A program made the translations under genes and the position numbers. Below are positions 12,001-25,100 of a DNA stretch of 64,000 nucleotides, piece by piece (within the stretch, counting starts at the first letter, position 1; every line of letters begins with the position of its first letter). This DNA is from Rhynchopus euleeides. Lineage: Eukaryota > Euglenozoa > Diplonemea > Diplonemida > Diplonemidae. The notes under the pieces were generated by a model. It made no database searches. It saw only the letters and a program-made list of their open reading frames with translations, and was not told the origin of the DNA. The stretch is from positions 1,302,001-1,366,000 of the forward strand of contig OY723308.1 in assembly GCA_963210315.1 (NCBI GenBank), written 5' to 3'.

Positions 12001-15000
12001 ATGTGTGTTCTGTCTGTGTTTTGCCACACGGCCCCTGTGCTCCAATCAATCCATCCCAACCACCGCCTTGCCCCCTGCGACCTACACAATGTGGTCGCAG
12101 GGTATGTACATCGGAGGGAGATGCCTGAAGGCGAGCAGCAAAGTAAATACGACTGCCCCAGCGCTCTGTTTGCCACCGCTCCTTCTCCATACCCCCTCCC
12201 CTTGCAGGCACTTCGCCAAGTGGCGTGTCTTCGCCGCCGCCTCGGTACTCCGCAAGGTCCTGGATGACAAGAAAAATCGCTTCGAGGCAGACCTGGTATG
12301 CACCCCTCAACACCCCCACATCCCATTGCCACGCCAACACCCAACACAGCAAGCCGCATGGCGCGAGCAGGACTCCGCTGTGGCTGACGCGACGCGTCTG
12401 GCAACGGAGCTAAACACGGCGAAGTCCGATCTCACGTCAGAGAGGGACAAGCATGTCCGGGACCGGGACCAGTCCGTGGGGCAGCTGCAGGCGAGGCTCG
12501 CTGAGGCGGAGGGGAAACTGAAGACGATACGCAACGACATGCACCGCGAGTTCTCCACAGAGGTCGATCTCCTGAAGGGTGTGGCTGCGCGCAACGAGCG
12601 TGCCCTCCGTGAGGGCGAGGACTGGTACGACAACGAGTCCCGCAGGTCTGCTGCTGAGCTGCGGGACCTGCGTGTCCGTCTCCGTGGCACCACCGTCGAG
12701 CGGGACGAGCTGCGCTTCGACGTGTTCTACCTCCGTGAGACGCTCAACTCCACACTGATTGCGAAGCAGGAGCACGCAGAACGCACGGTCCTCGAGCAGG
12801 GCGCAGGGAAGTGCAACGAGGAGGTCTGCCTGACAGTGCCAGTACAATGCCACACAGCAAGGGTTGGGGTTGGGTGCATCGTTTTTTCCCTGCGTGTTTG
12901 TGTTTGTGTGTGCCACTCTATACCCCTTACCACACGCCTGTCGCAGATCCACTGGGACCACCAGCTCCGCGTCCTGGAGGAGGACATGGAGGAGCAGCTG
13001 AAGCTGAAGCTTGACGCAGCGGACTACTCTCTGAAGCGGAAGGAGTCTATCCTGCGGAAGGAGCGAGGTATGTGACGGGGTGTGAGAGGGGCTGGGAGTG
13101 CATCGTCCCATCGTCCTTCAGAGAAAAGGTCAACGGGGTTGAGTGTGTCTGTCAACCCACCCACACACTCCACACACTCCACACACTCCACCCACAGAGG
13201 AGGGGGCGTATTTAGTGGCGCGGAAGAAGAAGGAGCTCGACAAGGAAGCCAGCGCCATGCGCCTCGAGCAGCATGTCGCAATGGAGAAGCTCAAAGCCTC
13301 CCAGTCGCTGGCAGATGCGGAGAAGCGCGTATGCCACACCACCCACCTCGCCGCACACACACACCATCCAAAGAAAATGTCCATCCCACCCCCTCGTGGG
13401 CATCACACCCAAACACGGGGATGTACCCTGCGTTTTCTTTTGATAGGGTATCCAGCGACACCTGTTGTGGCTGCTGTGCTTCCAACACAACACCCCACAT
13501 CCTATATTCTGCAGTGGTTATGGTTTTGCTGCCACATGGCAGTCACACCTCACCCCCACCACCACCACCACTCCCTCACAGGACCTCATCTCAGCCACCA
13601 CCTCCCGTCTGAAGGAGATTGTGATGAAGCTCGAGATGGACCGCAAGCAGCAGGTGGACCGCCTGACAGAGCAGCTCCAGGCCCTGCGGCAGGAGCGCTC
13701 CGACCTCCAGGCCGAGGTGCAGCGCATCCCCGACATCGAGTCCGCCCTGCAGTCCACCGAGGACGAGCTCCGCGAGCAGCGCACCATCGCGCAGCAGCTC
13801 CCCTCACTCCAGTGCCTCTACGACCAGCTGTCTGCAGACATGGATGTGCTGCAGCAGAGCTACAACGAAACAAAGCACATCGCAGACCAGCTCCCAGAAG
13901 CCCTGCGCACCGCCGAGACCGCAGAACACCTTCTCTCAGAGGTGCGCGCCCTGCAGGCCGACACGGCGGACAGGCTGCAGCAGGAGACGCGGCAGAGGCA
14001 GCTGCTGGAGGAGGAGGCCGCCTCCCTCACCAGGGCGCTGGAGGACCTGCGTGAGGACTCGGCGTCGCGGGTGCGTGTGGCGGAGGCGGAGCGTGACAGC
14101 TGCCGTGCGGAGCTGGAGGAGGCAGCCGCGGCTGCAGCGGCGCTCGGCGAGAAGCTTTCCGCCACCAAGTCTGCCCTGGCGGCGAAGGAGGCGGAGTGCG
14201 ACGCATCCACTGCGGAGGCATCGCGGTTGGGGTCTGCGCTAGACACGCTGCGCGAGGTTCACACTAGGCTCTCAGAGCAGCACGACAGCGACAGGCGGGC
14301 GGCGCGTGAGACCGTGTCACGCCTCGAGCAGCAGCTCTGCGGTGTGCAGGCCGATCTGCTGGGGGCCAGGGGCGAGCTGGAGCGTGCAGCCGCGGCAGCC
14401 AGGCAGGCGGAGGACGACTTCGCCGTGCAGGAGCTGGCGTTGCAGAGGCTGCGCGACGATCATGACGACCTCCGCGGGTCGCACGAAACCCTCGTCGTGG
14501 CGTACAACCACGCGGTGTCCATGGCAGAGGCGAGGCAGGTCACGGCACGCGGGGTGGACGAGATATCCCGTGTGCACACCGCATCCACCCACCTCTGCCG
14601 CAGGGCCTACGCCACGTGGCGCCTCCACGCTGCCCTGGGCAGGCGGATGCGCTACATGCGTGGGTGTGTCGCACCGCAGCTCCTCAGGGAGACGCAGCGC
14701 GCAGCGCTGCTGGGGTTCTTCGCGAGGTGGCTCGCAGCGGTGGGGTCGCAGCACCGCCGCACCGCCGAGGGGCTGCAGGTGCGGGTGGGCGATGCGGAGC
14801 GGAGGTGCCACGATGTGCGGGTGGCAGCGGCTGGCGCGGCGGTGCGGCTGCTGGAGGCGAAGACCCGGCAGGGGGTTGCGGGGCGGTTCTTCTCCCGCAT
14901 CGCTGCGCACCGCAGCAGCAGGCAGTGCGCTGCTGAGCGGGGCAAGCTGGAGGCACACGCTGCCGAGGTGGAAGGGCAGCGCGCCCGCGCAGAGGGGCAG

Positions 15001-17574
15001 CTCAGCATCGAGGTGGAGAGCGTCGCACGCCTCGAGGCGCGCATCGAGCAGGCGGATGCACAGGCCGCCTCCCTGCAGCAGCAGCTGGGCGTGCTGCACG
15101 GCACCCTCGCGCAGGCAGAGGCTGAGGGGGGGTCGCTCCGCACCCAGCTCGCAGGCGCCACCGCCGCATCCGACACGCTGCGCACGGAGCTGCGGGAGAA
15201 GGGGCTGGACCTCGAAGCCCTCCGCAGCGAAGCCGCCGGGACCCGCGAGCAGCTGGCAGTGAAGGCAGCCGAGGCGGGCACCCTGCGCACCGCGCTCGAC
15301 GGGGCGGAGGCGGAGGGGGGGTCGCTCCGCACGCAGCTCGCAGAGGCAACCGCCACATCCGACACGCTCCGTGCGGAGCTGCAGGAGAAGAGGCTGGCCC
15401 TCGCCACACTGCATGAGCAGCTGGCTGCGAAGACCGGCGAGGCCGACGCCCTCCGCAGCACGCTCGGCGGGGCGGAGTCGGAGGGGGGGTCGCTCCGCAC
15501 GCAGCTCGCCGACGCCACCGCCGCATCCGAGGCGCTCCGCGTAAAGCTGCAGGAGGCGACCCAGACTGCCTCGGAGCTGCGCGCCGAGGCGAAAACCGCC
15601 AACACAACCTGCGACACGGTGCGGGCAGATCTCAAGCAGAGCGAGGCCAAGCTCTCCTCCCTGCGTGCGGAGCTGCAGGAGGGCAGCGACGCCATCGATG
15701 ACCTGCACAGCAGGTTGGAGGAGGCGCAGGCGGAGAACCGCTCCCTGAGGGTGCACCTCGATGACAGCGGGGAGCGCGCGGTGGCGCTGCACGCGCAGGT
15801 GGAGGACCAGCGCCTGCTGGCGGAGGCGGAGCGCCGCAGGGCCCAGGCTGTGCAGCAGCAGCAGCAGCCACACTCCCCCCGCCGCGACTTCGGGACAAAC
15901 CCCGACGCGCCGGCGGCGCAGGCCGTGGAGGCCAGGGCAGCCGGAGGAGGGGAGGCCGGGATCCCTGTTGCCACGCAGGTGTCGCGCCCCCAGCTGCACG
16001 CCACCTCCGTGCAGACGCAGCAGGCGCAGGAGAGGCAGCTGCCCTTCGAATTCCACACCCAGCAGGCTCCGCCCCCGCCCCCCAGCGCCGACCCATTCAC
16101 GCAGGCCCCGCCGCGGCCGCGCCGCCCCTCGCTGCACACGATGGAGCATTCGGTGCACATCCCGTGGAGCCGTGTGGAGAGCGAGCCGAGCATCGTGGCG
16201 CACGTCTCCCTCGAGGATATCGCCGGTGTGGCAGCGGATGTGCCTCCCCCGCCGTCTCCGGTGGTGGCGGCTGGCGGCGTGCCGCCTGGGGGGGATCCAC
16301 ACCACACGCAGCTGGTGGCGGTGCTGAAGGGGAACATTGAGAAGTGGAGGGTGCAGTATACCGATCTGTCGGAGGCTCACGAGGCAGCGAAGCGGAGCCT
16401 GGCGCAGGAGCAGAAGGCGGTGCACCGTCTGGAGGTGGAGCTGGCCCTGCTGCAGGACGAGCATGAGGTGCTGTCGAAGCGTGCGGCTGCGGCGGCAGCC
16501 GCATCGCAGCCCCGTGGGGCTGACCCCGAGGAGGCTGCCCTGCACAGGCAGCTGCTGAAGTCGAAGCGTGCTGCAGAGGCGGAGCTGCTGCAGCAGGAGG
16601 AGCGGCACCGCGACACGGTGGAGCGGCTGCAGCGCGAGCTGGAGGCGGAGAGGTCCCGCCCGTCGTCCCCTATGCAGCCGATGCCGCCGCCCGCCGTGCA
16701 TCCCGTGCAGCAGTCGGTGCAGCAGCAGGGGGTGTTGCTGGGCGTGCCGGGTGTGTTTCCGGCTGGCATGCCGGGGCAGCATCAGCACCAGCATCATCAG
16801 CAGCAGAATGCCATGGCTGAGGCCTCCCTCATGATGACTGTTGCGGAGAGGCTGATTCGGTCGGACCAGAGGCAGCATCAGCAGCAGCAGCAGGCACCGG
16901 CGCAGCCGGTGACACCGCCGCCTGTGGAGCAGGGGGTGGTGCAGCAGCAGCATCGCCGACCGATGCCCCGGTCGAGGCTTGCGTTTGCCCCAACCTGTGC
17001 AGCGCTGAACGGTGCTGCCCTGCTGCGTCGTTTCTACGTCGTGTTGCGGATCAACGCTGTGCATCGGAGGCATCTGCGTGAGACGCAGGCATCCCTGCAT
17101 GTGCTCAACAGCATTGCGGGGCTGCACACCTGTCTCTATGACGCGGCGCTGGCGGTGCAGCGCGAGGTGTCGGCCCTGCAGGAGGCTGCGAAGGGGAGGC
17201 CGGACGAGGTGTCGCCTGGCTGTGTGGAGGCCGCGGTGCAGGAGGCGCTGGCGCAGCAGCAGGCGTCGTTGCGGAGCCTGGAGGAGGAGATCTGCAGGCA
17301 GCGGCTGGAGATCGGGTGGAAGAACAACCGCATCAAGATGATGCAGCGGGCGGCGGAGGGTGTTGGCAGCGTCGGGAGCAGCGGCGGTGGAGGGGGCGGG
17401 AGCATCGCAGGGTCTACCCCGCCGCTGAAGCCTGCGCTGAAGTCGCCTGGGAAGCCGTCGAGGCATCGGGCGGAGGAGGGGCGGCCGCGTGCTGTCAGCA
17501 TTGTCACAACGAGCCGCTCCCTCTCCCCACCGCGCCCCCTCAGGCGCGGGATCCGCCCCACAGCCCCCCGGTAG
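9092..17574 (+). CDS. Giant coiled-coil protein, 2177 residues (6 exons)
   Basis: Exons: 9092-10818, 12208-12295, 12350-12823, 12947-13067, 13198-13328 and 13582-17574. They total 6534 nt and keep one open frame; every intron is GT-AG. The N-terminus is low-complexity (His/Gln/Ala/Ser), then long heptad-like Glu/Gln/Leu/Arg coils fill most of the length. Within exon 6 a motif beginning EGGSLRTQLA occurs three times (DNA about 15124, 15316 and 15484). Five short aromatic/basic motifs interrupt the coils: HFAKWR at the exon 1-2 junction, AYATWR, FFARW and FFSRIAAHR in the middle, and FYVVLR near the C-terminus. These resemble the Trp-Arg motifs of centrin-binding Sfi1-type proteins, so a cytoskeletal or basal-body role is possible (inference). 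The C-terminus is Ser/Pro/Arg-rich. Intron 1 is 1389 bp and repeat-filled; the others are 54, 123, 130 and 253 bp. The start is the first ATG of the frame; 9095 is an alternative. Confidence 0.88.
10819..12207 (+). other. Repeat-filled intron 1 of the coiled-coil gene
   Basis: The donor GTGTGT follows an AG left in phase 2, and the acceptor CCCTTGCAG restores an open frame (HFAKWRVFAA). The intron holds R2 (about 10880), R1 at 10991-11090, 11773-11872 and 11904-12002, and part of R2 at 12058-12122. The linkers between copies match those in the upstream array, so one block was copied to the other place. A coding-like remnant on the opposite strand lies between the R1 copies. Confidence 0.85.
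11345..11760 (-). pseudogene. Possible frameshifted coding remnant inside intron 1
   Basis: On the minus strand two overlapping open stretches read like one protein with a frame change. The upstream one includes NADVIVASDAFISWDD and the downstream one CNTAIVLTMAPETWLNGDW. The second ends at an AAAG/GTAAGA donor-like site near 11345. The GC-rich base use differs from the surrounding repeats. I do not recognise the family. The ASDAF...CNTA pattern vaguely recalls some nucleotide-sugar transferases, but that is too weak to name it. Confidence 0.3.
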
Positions 17575-19199
17575 GAGGTGGAAGTAGGGAGGACTGAGGC
17601 AACGGAGGGGACCTACAAAAGGTTTCAGCAAAAGAAAACAGCCCGAAAAAAGAAGAATCTGTCAGAAGTTGCAGTTTTACAGACAAAAAAAATGCGATAT
17701 GGTTCCCCCCCGCAACACGCACGCGTATCCCTCCCCCTGCACGTGCCCTGGGTTCCTTGCCCTGGGTTGGGCGTACACGCCCCTGCCACACAGTATCAAA
17801 AAACGCGTTTACAACCCCATGTGTTAGAACTCCCGAAGACCCCCCCTCGCCCTGCTTCCCCACCAGCCATAGCTTGATTGCTGCTCCTGTGCATCATCCC
17901 ACACGCCTTACTGCCGTGCTGGCGCTTCTGCAGTTGCTGAGGCTGCCCCAGATGCACCCCTCCTCCTGCTCTGTTCGTTGTTGGGGGGTGGATGATGGGT
18001 AGACTGCCAGTGGTGTGTTGTGTGTGTGACACTGTGGAGGGGGGTATCGGGAGATCGATCCGTGCCAACCTGCACTCGAACAAAAAGCTGAAGGCACGCA
18101 ACAAAAAAATGTATTCTCGTTCAGAAGGGAACGTTGGTGTGGGGGCAACGGAGACCACCATCGAGAGCAGCATGCCCTCGGTGTGCTCTGCACTGCAAAG
18201 AAGAACCACCCGTCGTGTCTCTGTGCTGTGCCGTGCCGCGTGTGCTTGCTGTGCCCGATTCAGCCCCACACCCACCACTATACCTCCCCCCTGCACCCCC
18301 CCCCCCCTTGTTTGCTGGCTAGATCGTAGATAGAAAACGACTGAGGGAGAGAGAGAGGTGGTTTGCTTTGGGCGTTAGAAAATATACTTCGCCCCCAACC
18401 ATCACCCGCTACTCGACAGCGCGGAATAGGGACCCTGCTTGCAGGAACACGGCGCCGCGCTGCCGGGGGAGGGTGGAGGGGGAAGGGGTGGGGGGGGGGG
18501 GGGAGGGTCACGGTGTGCTTTGCATGGATGCCGAAACAACGCTGCCTTGCTCCTTTCCCCCACTCGGACACAGCCTGCATCATGGAGCGCCCTCCCCCCA
18601 CAAACGCCTGAGGGATATCGGACTAGAACGAAGCGAGTAGAGCGCTGAACCAGAGGTTGGGTGGGAGGGGAAGGGGGGGATGTGTTTGTTTTTAGACGCA
18701 ATCGGGGCTCTTATCCAGCCAGAGGATGGTAGATGGGCAGCGCTGGCACACCCAATGCTACGCGAGTTGAGGCCACTCCAAAGTGGCCCCAGCTCGCGTT
18801 TCTGCACCTGTAGAGTGACACCAAGCACGGACTGTCTCCCCTCTTTGCCCCACCCACCCCCACCCCCACCCCTGCCCTTTTTTCAAGCAAAACGGTCCGC
18901 CTTCCTGATTTTTTGAACGTGGGTTTGAAAAACAGCATTTTTTGTGCGATCAACGAAAAACTTTTCTCGTTTACCTTTCGTATTTCTTCACGAATGATCC
19001 TGCACGACTCCAGCTATATTTTCTTCTGAACTTATCCATCACATCACACTCTGCTCGCGATTCTTTGATGCCCATCTCCACCGCAGCACACACACACCGG
19101 CAGCAACACCACAGACGACACACACACCCCCCACACCCCCCCCTCCCCCGCCCAACCCTTGTTGAGTCGGGTGTGGGAGGCGTGAAGTTTGGGTGTAAA
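17575..19199. other. Spacer between coiled-coil and RRM genes
   Basis: No gene is supported. It contains C and G runs (18296-18307 and 18487-18504) and CT-rich tracts. At 19092-19160 a CA/CCC-rich pyrimidine stretch lies 40-110 bases before the next start codon and may hold its splice acceptor. Confidence 0.5.
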
Positions 19200-22100
19200 A
19201 TGCCTGCCCTGCAAGAGACCCCGCATGGTCTGACAAAGGTTTACGTCGACTACCTCCCCCGGAGCAATGACGGGCTGGAGCCGCGCCTCGAGAGATTCTT
19301 CGGATGCGGGAAGATCATCAAGATGCTGAAGAAGAGCGGGAAGACGTTCGGCTATGTCATCTTCAAGAAGCCGAACAGTGCGAGGGTTGCGCTGCAGAAG
19401 GACGGGATGGACTTCGACGGCAAGCGCATCCGGGTGGAGCTCCCACGAGGCATTGTCGCTGAGGGGAGCGCTGCCGACGCGACAGGCGACAGGCCCTCCG
19501 CCCGCACCAGGGGGCAGAAGGGACCTCCGAACCGCCTCCCCGAGCACCAGGTGTACATCTCCCACTTGGCGAAGCCTGTGAACCCTGAGATTCTGAGGTC
19601 GATTATCTCCGACGAGGCGCCGCACCTTTCGGACAAGGTGGAGCATATCAAGATGATGGGGACGAAGAACTGCTGCTTCGTGACCCTGCAGTCGACGAGG
19701 GATGTGCAGGACTTCTGCGAGAAGTTCAACGAATACCCCCTGCTGGGGCAGAACCTGCAGGCGCTGCCGGCGGTGAAGCCAGGGCTCATCAAGGAGGAGG
19801 GGGCCATCCCTGAGGCATATAAGCTGGAGAACTACGGCTCGCAGGCCGTGGCGAGGGAGGAGGAGGAGGAGAAGCCGAAGCAGATGCCGAAGAGGTCGAA
19901 GGCGGTGCGGAGCAACGCCGTTGTGGTGGACGACACCACAGGGGATGCGTCGACATACGTCGACCCATGGGCGGAGCAGGACAAGCGGGACAGGGAGAAC
20001 ACGGAGCGGCAGAAGCAGATGGTGACGATCGGGTCCTGCCGGTCTGTTCTGGCTGGGCTGTTCCGCGAGGATGTCAAGCAGGGCGAGGTGAAGGAGGTGT
20101 TCAAGAGGTGCGGCAGGATCATCCAGCTGCGGCTGATGCGGAATAGGGTGACGGGTGCCTTCACGGGTGTCGTGGCGATCCGCTTCGACAAGGCGGAGGC
20201 GGTGTACCGTGCGGTGCAGCTGGCTGGGTCGGAGAGCAAGCTGACACAGGATGGACAGGTATAAATAGCTCCCCGCCAGCACACCCACCCACCCACACTC
20301 TCCTCCCTCCCCAAGCGGGGCAGGACGCCGTGTTGTGAATCAAGGGTTGCATGCTCTATCCACCTTGTATCGGGGGGTCTTCGCTAGAGGCAACGTTTGG
20401 CGTTTTTCATCTTAAAAAAATAGGAGGAAAATTCACCAGAATGCACTTTTTCGGCAGTCTAGCGAAGACCCCCATCCTGATGATCCTCTTTTGAGCTAGC
20501 CCCCCCCCCCCCCCTAGGGACCGTCTTAAGGTACCGAAATCCCTCAACTTTACGACATTTTTCGACATAGGCAATTTTCGACCAGAAACCCCCCAAAAAT
20601 GCTGAAAAAGTGGCCAGACCACCCCAAAAACCGCCCCTGGGTGTGGGACACCCACTTTGGTGCCCCGGAACGCGGCTGAAACGCTGTGTTGAAAAAAGTG
20701 TCATGGTTTGGTACCGAACCCCTCCCTGGGTGAGTCTCCCGAGCACCCTGTCACCTGCGTCATCACCATCCCCCGTCATGTAACACGTTCTGCCGCCTCT
20801 GATGAGACATCTGAGTACTATCGGGCCAAGAAAATGGTATTTCAGCGAGTGTTCTGTCAGGTTTCTGCCGACATCCTCAACAAAGACCGGGTGTGTCTGC
20901 GAATGCAAGGGCGTCGCTCGGGAGGCGATCTTATGTGCCCTCCCTGAGGTGTCGGATGCATTGGGGACTTCATCAGGGGTAACGGCAACAGCGAAGTGGG
21001 TGTGGTGTATAACCTGTGTCACCCCGGCTCTACGGTATTGCAGTGGCACTTCTCAGTGGCGATGATCCTCGTCATCTGCACCATCACCCCCACTTACGCG
21101 CTCTTCATTGCAGCACTGCAAGAGCTAAAAGAGATGCCGGACGACGGTCAGAATGCTGGGGAAATCAGCCGCAGATGGAAAGGAGAGACTGGAGACGGTG
21201 CACGAGTGGATTTTGGGGCTGGCGTCTTTGGAAAATATGCCGGTGTGGGTTCCAAAGCCTTATTCGGTGTGCAAACCGGCAGGCGCAGTGGTCGGTGTAC
21301 GCTGCAGCAAGTGTTATCAGGAAATGCCGGCGAGAAGACGCTCCTTCCCAAGCTTGTCACACTCATTTGCGCCCAAATTGAACCGAAGGCATCAGTGCCC
21401 ACCCAAGACAAGAAAAGGCGGAATGTTGCGGGCAAGTAGGGCGGGACGGGCTCGGAAGGGTGGTTCAAATGAGGGGGCCGGAACCAAACCATGACACTTT
21501 TTTGAGCATGGTCACGGATTGGCTCAGAAGTGACCAAATACCCCCAAAAACCACCCAGACCGCCCCCAAATACTCCCAGGGGCCGGGGTTTCAGGTTTAC
21601 TGCCATTTTGTGCGTGTTCCTCGCCTATGTGAAAAATCCCGTAAAGTTTACCCCTTACACGGTGGGATCTTGTAAATTTTACATGTACAGTGCCGCGGGA
21701 AAGTTTCGAACGAACAAAAGTTTTAAAATTCTCCGTTCTAAAGTTTTTTCGTCTCAAAACTTATGTTTTGTTTTAAAAGTTATCTACCCTGCATCATGGG
21801 AGTTTCCTAGAGGTGTGTGGGATGATGTGCCACATGTGCAACACTCCAGCGCTGTGAACAGGCAGTCATAGGGTCAGGCGGGTGTCGGCATCCTTCAACC
21901 TCACTCAGGTTACTCCTATCTGTCCCCTATCGCCAGGTTTGCTGCGAGTTGCCCAAAGCGGATGAGTTTGCGAATCGTAGGCCAGAGAGGCCAGAAGAGG
22001 AATGTCCAACCTCAACAGGGTCGCTATCCCCAGTCGTGTGGTTTCCGCAACCGAGCGGTCCATCCCTCCAGACCACTCGACATGAGGGCCTTTTCGAGTC

Positions 22101-25100
22101 CACTGGATGCTGACATCGCAAATAGAATGACCTCGACCTGTCCAGTCCTGTCAAGAAGTATTTTTAGTATCTGCCCTGTCAAGAAATCTTTGCCCGAAAA
22201 TACTTCGGACAAAGATCCTTGACTTTGAAACAAAGTATTGAACAAAAGAAAGTTTTAAAAAAAATCGTGAAGCGCGATTTTCGTCTTAAAACTTAAAATT
22301 ATCTTAAAACTTATCGTGTTCGAAACTTTTCTGTGGCACTGTATAACTACAAGTATATCAACCAAAATCTGAAAAACCGTATACTTTAGTCGTTTACTTG
22401 GGCAGCAGCAATTTGTACATTTTTTTGACAATTTTGAGTTGTGACCCCACCGTGAATTCCGCGGTATACCTAGCAGTCAATTCCGCCCTGTTTCGAGTTC
22501 CGGAAATGCAGTCTGTTGGGTTCAAATTGGGATGCGGATGCGCATCCCAGTTTGACTGGTGAGGTTGGCCGGGAAATTTTTTTTTTCAAAAAATCTCGGA
22601 AAGCTATGGTAGCAACGGAATCAAATGCGGCCAGAATCGGGGAAAAAGGTGTAGTGGAAGACAATTTACTCCCAGATGCAGTTCTCACCCCCCTTGGTAG
22701 GCTTTTGTACAGTGCTTTTTTTGCTTCTTATTGCCTGCGAATCCACCACCTTCCATGCACAGGAAAACTCATCTGAATCATGTGAAACACAAACATGGCC
22801 TGCTTCAAATGCAAGAGTTCACGGAATGTCACCAACATCACCCTGCTTCCCCGGGCAGTGCAGAATGGCCTGAAGGCCCCCCACCCAGTGGTCTCGCTGG
22901 GGGTCGGGCAAACCAAAAAAGAGGTAGGGCACAGGGTGGGCCGAGCTCGCTCCGCAGGGGAAAAAGTGCAGCCCAACCCCACTCCGATTTCCCGCAGTAT
23001 GATGCAAACAGGGCCACAGAACGTTTTCCCCCCAATTCGAAAGGCATCGGATGCTGCCGCCTTAGATCGTCCTGCTGGACCAAAAATCAGTAGTCAGGGG
23101 GTCTTGGGTTGCCATTGAGCACTTGCAAAACTGCAATCCCGAGTAACTTTGCCAGCGCGCCGTGTTCAGGAACGGCAGCAAAGCTAACAGGCTACAGGGG
23201 GGTCTGGGGGGCGGAGCCCCCCAGCCGCCGGAGGCCACGGTAGTGAACATCCTAAAATCCCTCGAAGGCTAATCCCCACACCGGTTGGTGCTGTTGCACA
23301 TTCCAGGCGGGGATGATCCTTCGCTTGACCTGATGAGTGCCTGACGGTGCGCTTCGATGAGCACCACCAAGCCCCCAGCACCTGGTACACCTGCTCATGA
23401 TGGCGTTGGGTTTTCATACGCTGCGCGTGAAAACTCGGCTACAAGGCCGAACCCAAAAGCCCCAAAATCTGACCCATCCGCAAAATTCGACGGGGAAAAT
23501 ATTGAGGTAGGGCCAAGGTAGGGCCATGCCACCCCTGGCGGCCCACCCTCCCCAAAAATTACAGAAAAAGGGAGGTGGGGCCGCGGCCCCCCCTGCCAGC
23601 CCTGGCACGAGATCACTGCCCCCACCTCTCCCCTGACTTTCTCAATTGCTCCAGGATTTCGGCTATTTTCGGCTATTTTTGTGTACTTTGGGACCCCGTG
23701 TAGGAGGCCTTATACACCGCAAAAGTCACCGATTTTTTTTCCCTGGGAAGGTTCTCACTAAAACTACACAGGAATCACATTTTTGGGCCGGAAAATTTTT
23801 GTTTCCGGCCCGGACGCCTCCCTGAGACGGACCCATTTTTGAGTCGATTTTTGGGGGGATTTTCCTTAGGAAAGTTGGTAATAGTGGTTGGGCAGCAGTA
23901 AATTGGACTCTACTCCACTAAATTCACCGATTTTTTTTATGGTGTAATCTACGGAGCTCAACTCTCAAATTCCGTCAAAAACCGGGTCTTTTTGTGGCGA
24001 TCCGCGGGGGTGAAATTTCGAAGAAAATATCGGCAAAAACAGTTTTTCCGAATTTCTCCACCAAAAAAAAAATATTTTTTTGGAAAAATTATTGTCCTGA
24101 AAAGCGCCAATTCCGTACGTTACACGATAAAAAAAATGTTGAAAAAGGTGTAGCGGAGTGCCATTTACTCAAAATTTTGAAAAAGTATACGGTTTTTCTG
24201 ATTTTGGTTGATATACATGTATTATACATGTATAATACTTGCATGTCAACTATTATACTTGTATTTTTACTTGATATACCGTATACGTAAATATTATGGA
24301 ACGTAAATATTATGGAACGGGCCCATTTTTGGCCGGTCCGTTCCATAATATTTACGTTCCAAAATATTTACAGGGCCAGTTGGGGACTCGGTGGTGAGGA
24401 CGGCTTGCGTCAGGAATCGCGCGAAAAGTGCACGAGTAGGTCCCGTCAGGGACTCTGTATGCCGTCCGATCCCCTGGTCCAAGTCCCCGAGTCGCAGAAA
24501 GCCCTGTAAATATTATGGAACGAAAAAAATCTGGAACGCCAACCCACCAGCGTTCCAAAATATTTACGTTCCATAATATTTACGTTCCATAATATTTACG
24601 TTCCAAAATATTTACGTATACGGTACATGTATTTTACATGTATATTTCAGGCATTTACATGTATTTTACATGTATAATACTTGTCATGCAAGTATTATAC
24701 ATGTAAAATACTTGCATGACAAGTAAAATACTTGCATGCAAGTAAAATACATGTATTTTACTTGCATGCAAGTATTTTACTTGTCATGCAAGTATTATAC
24801 ATGTATTTTACTTGTCATGCAAGTATTTTACATGTATAATACTTGCATGACAAGTATTATACATGTAAAATACATGTAAATGCCTGAAATATACATGTAA
24901 AATACATGTATATCAAGTAAAAATACAAGTATAATAGTTGACATGCAAGTATTATACTTGTATTTTTACTTGATATACATGTATTTTACATGTATATTTC
25001 AGGCATATACATGTATTATACATGTATAATAGTCGACATGCAAGTATTATACATGTATAATACATGTACCGTCACTCAAGTTATGTTGGTGGGGTAATAT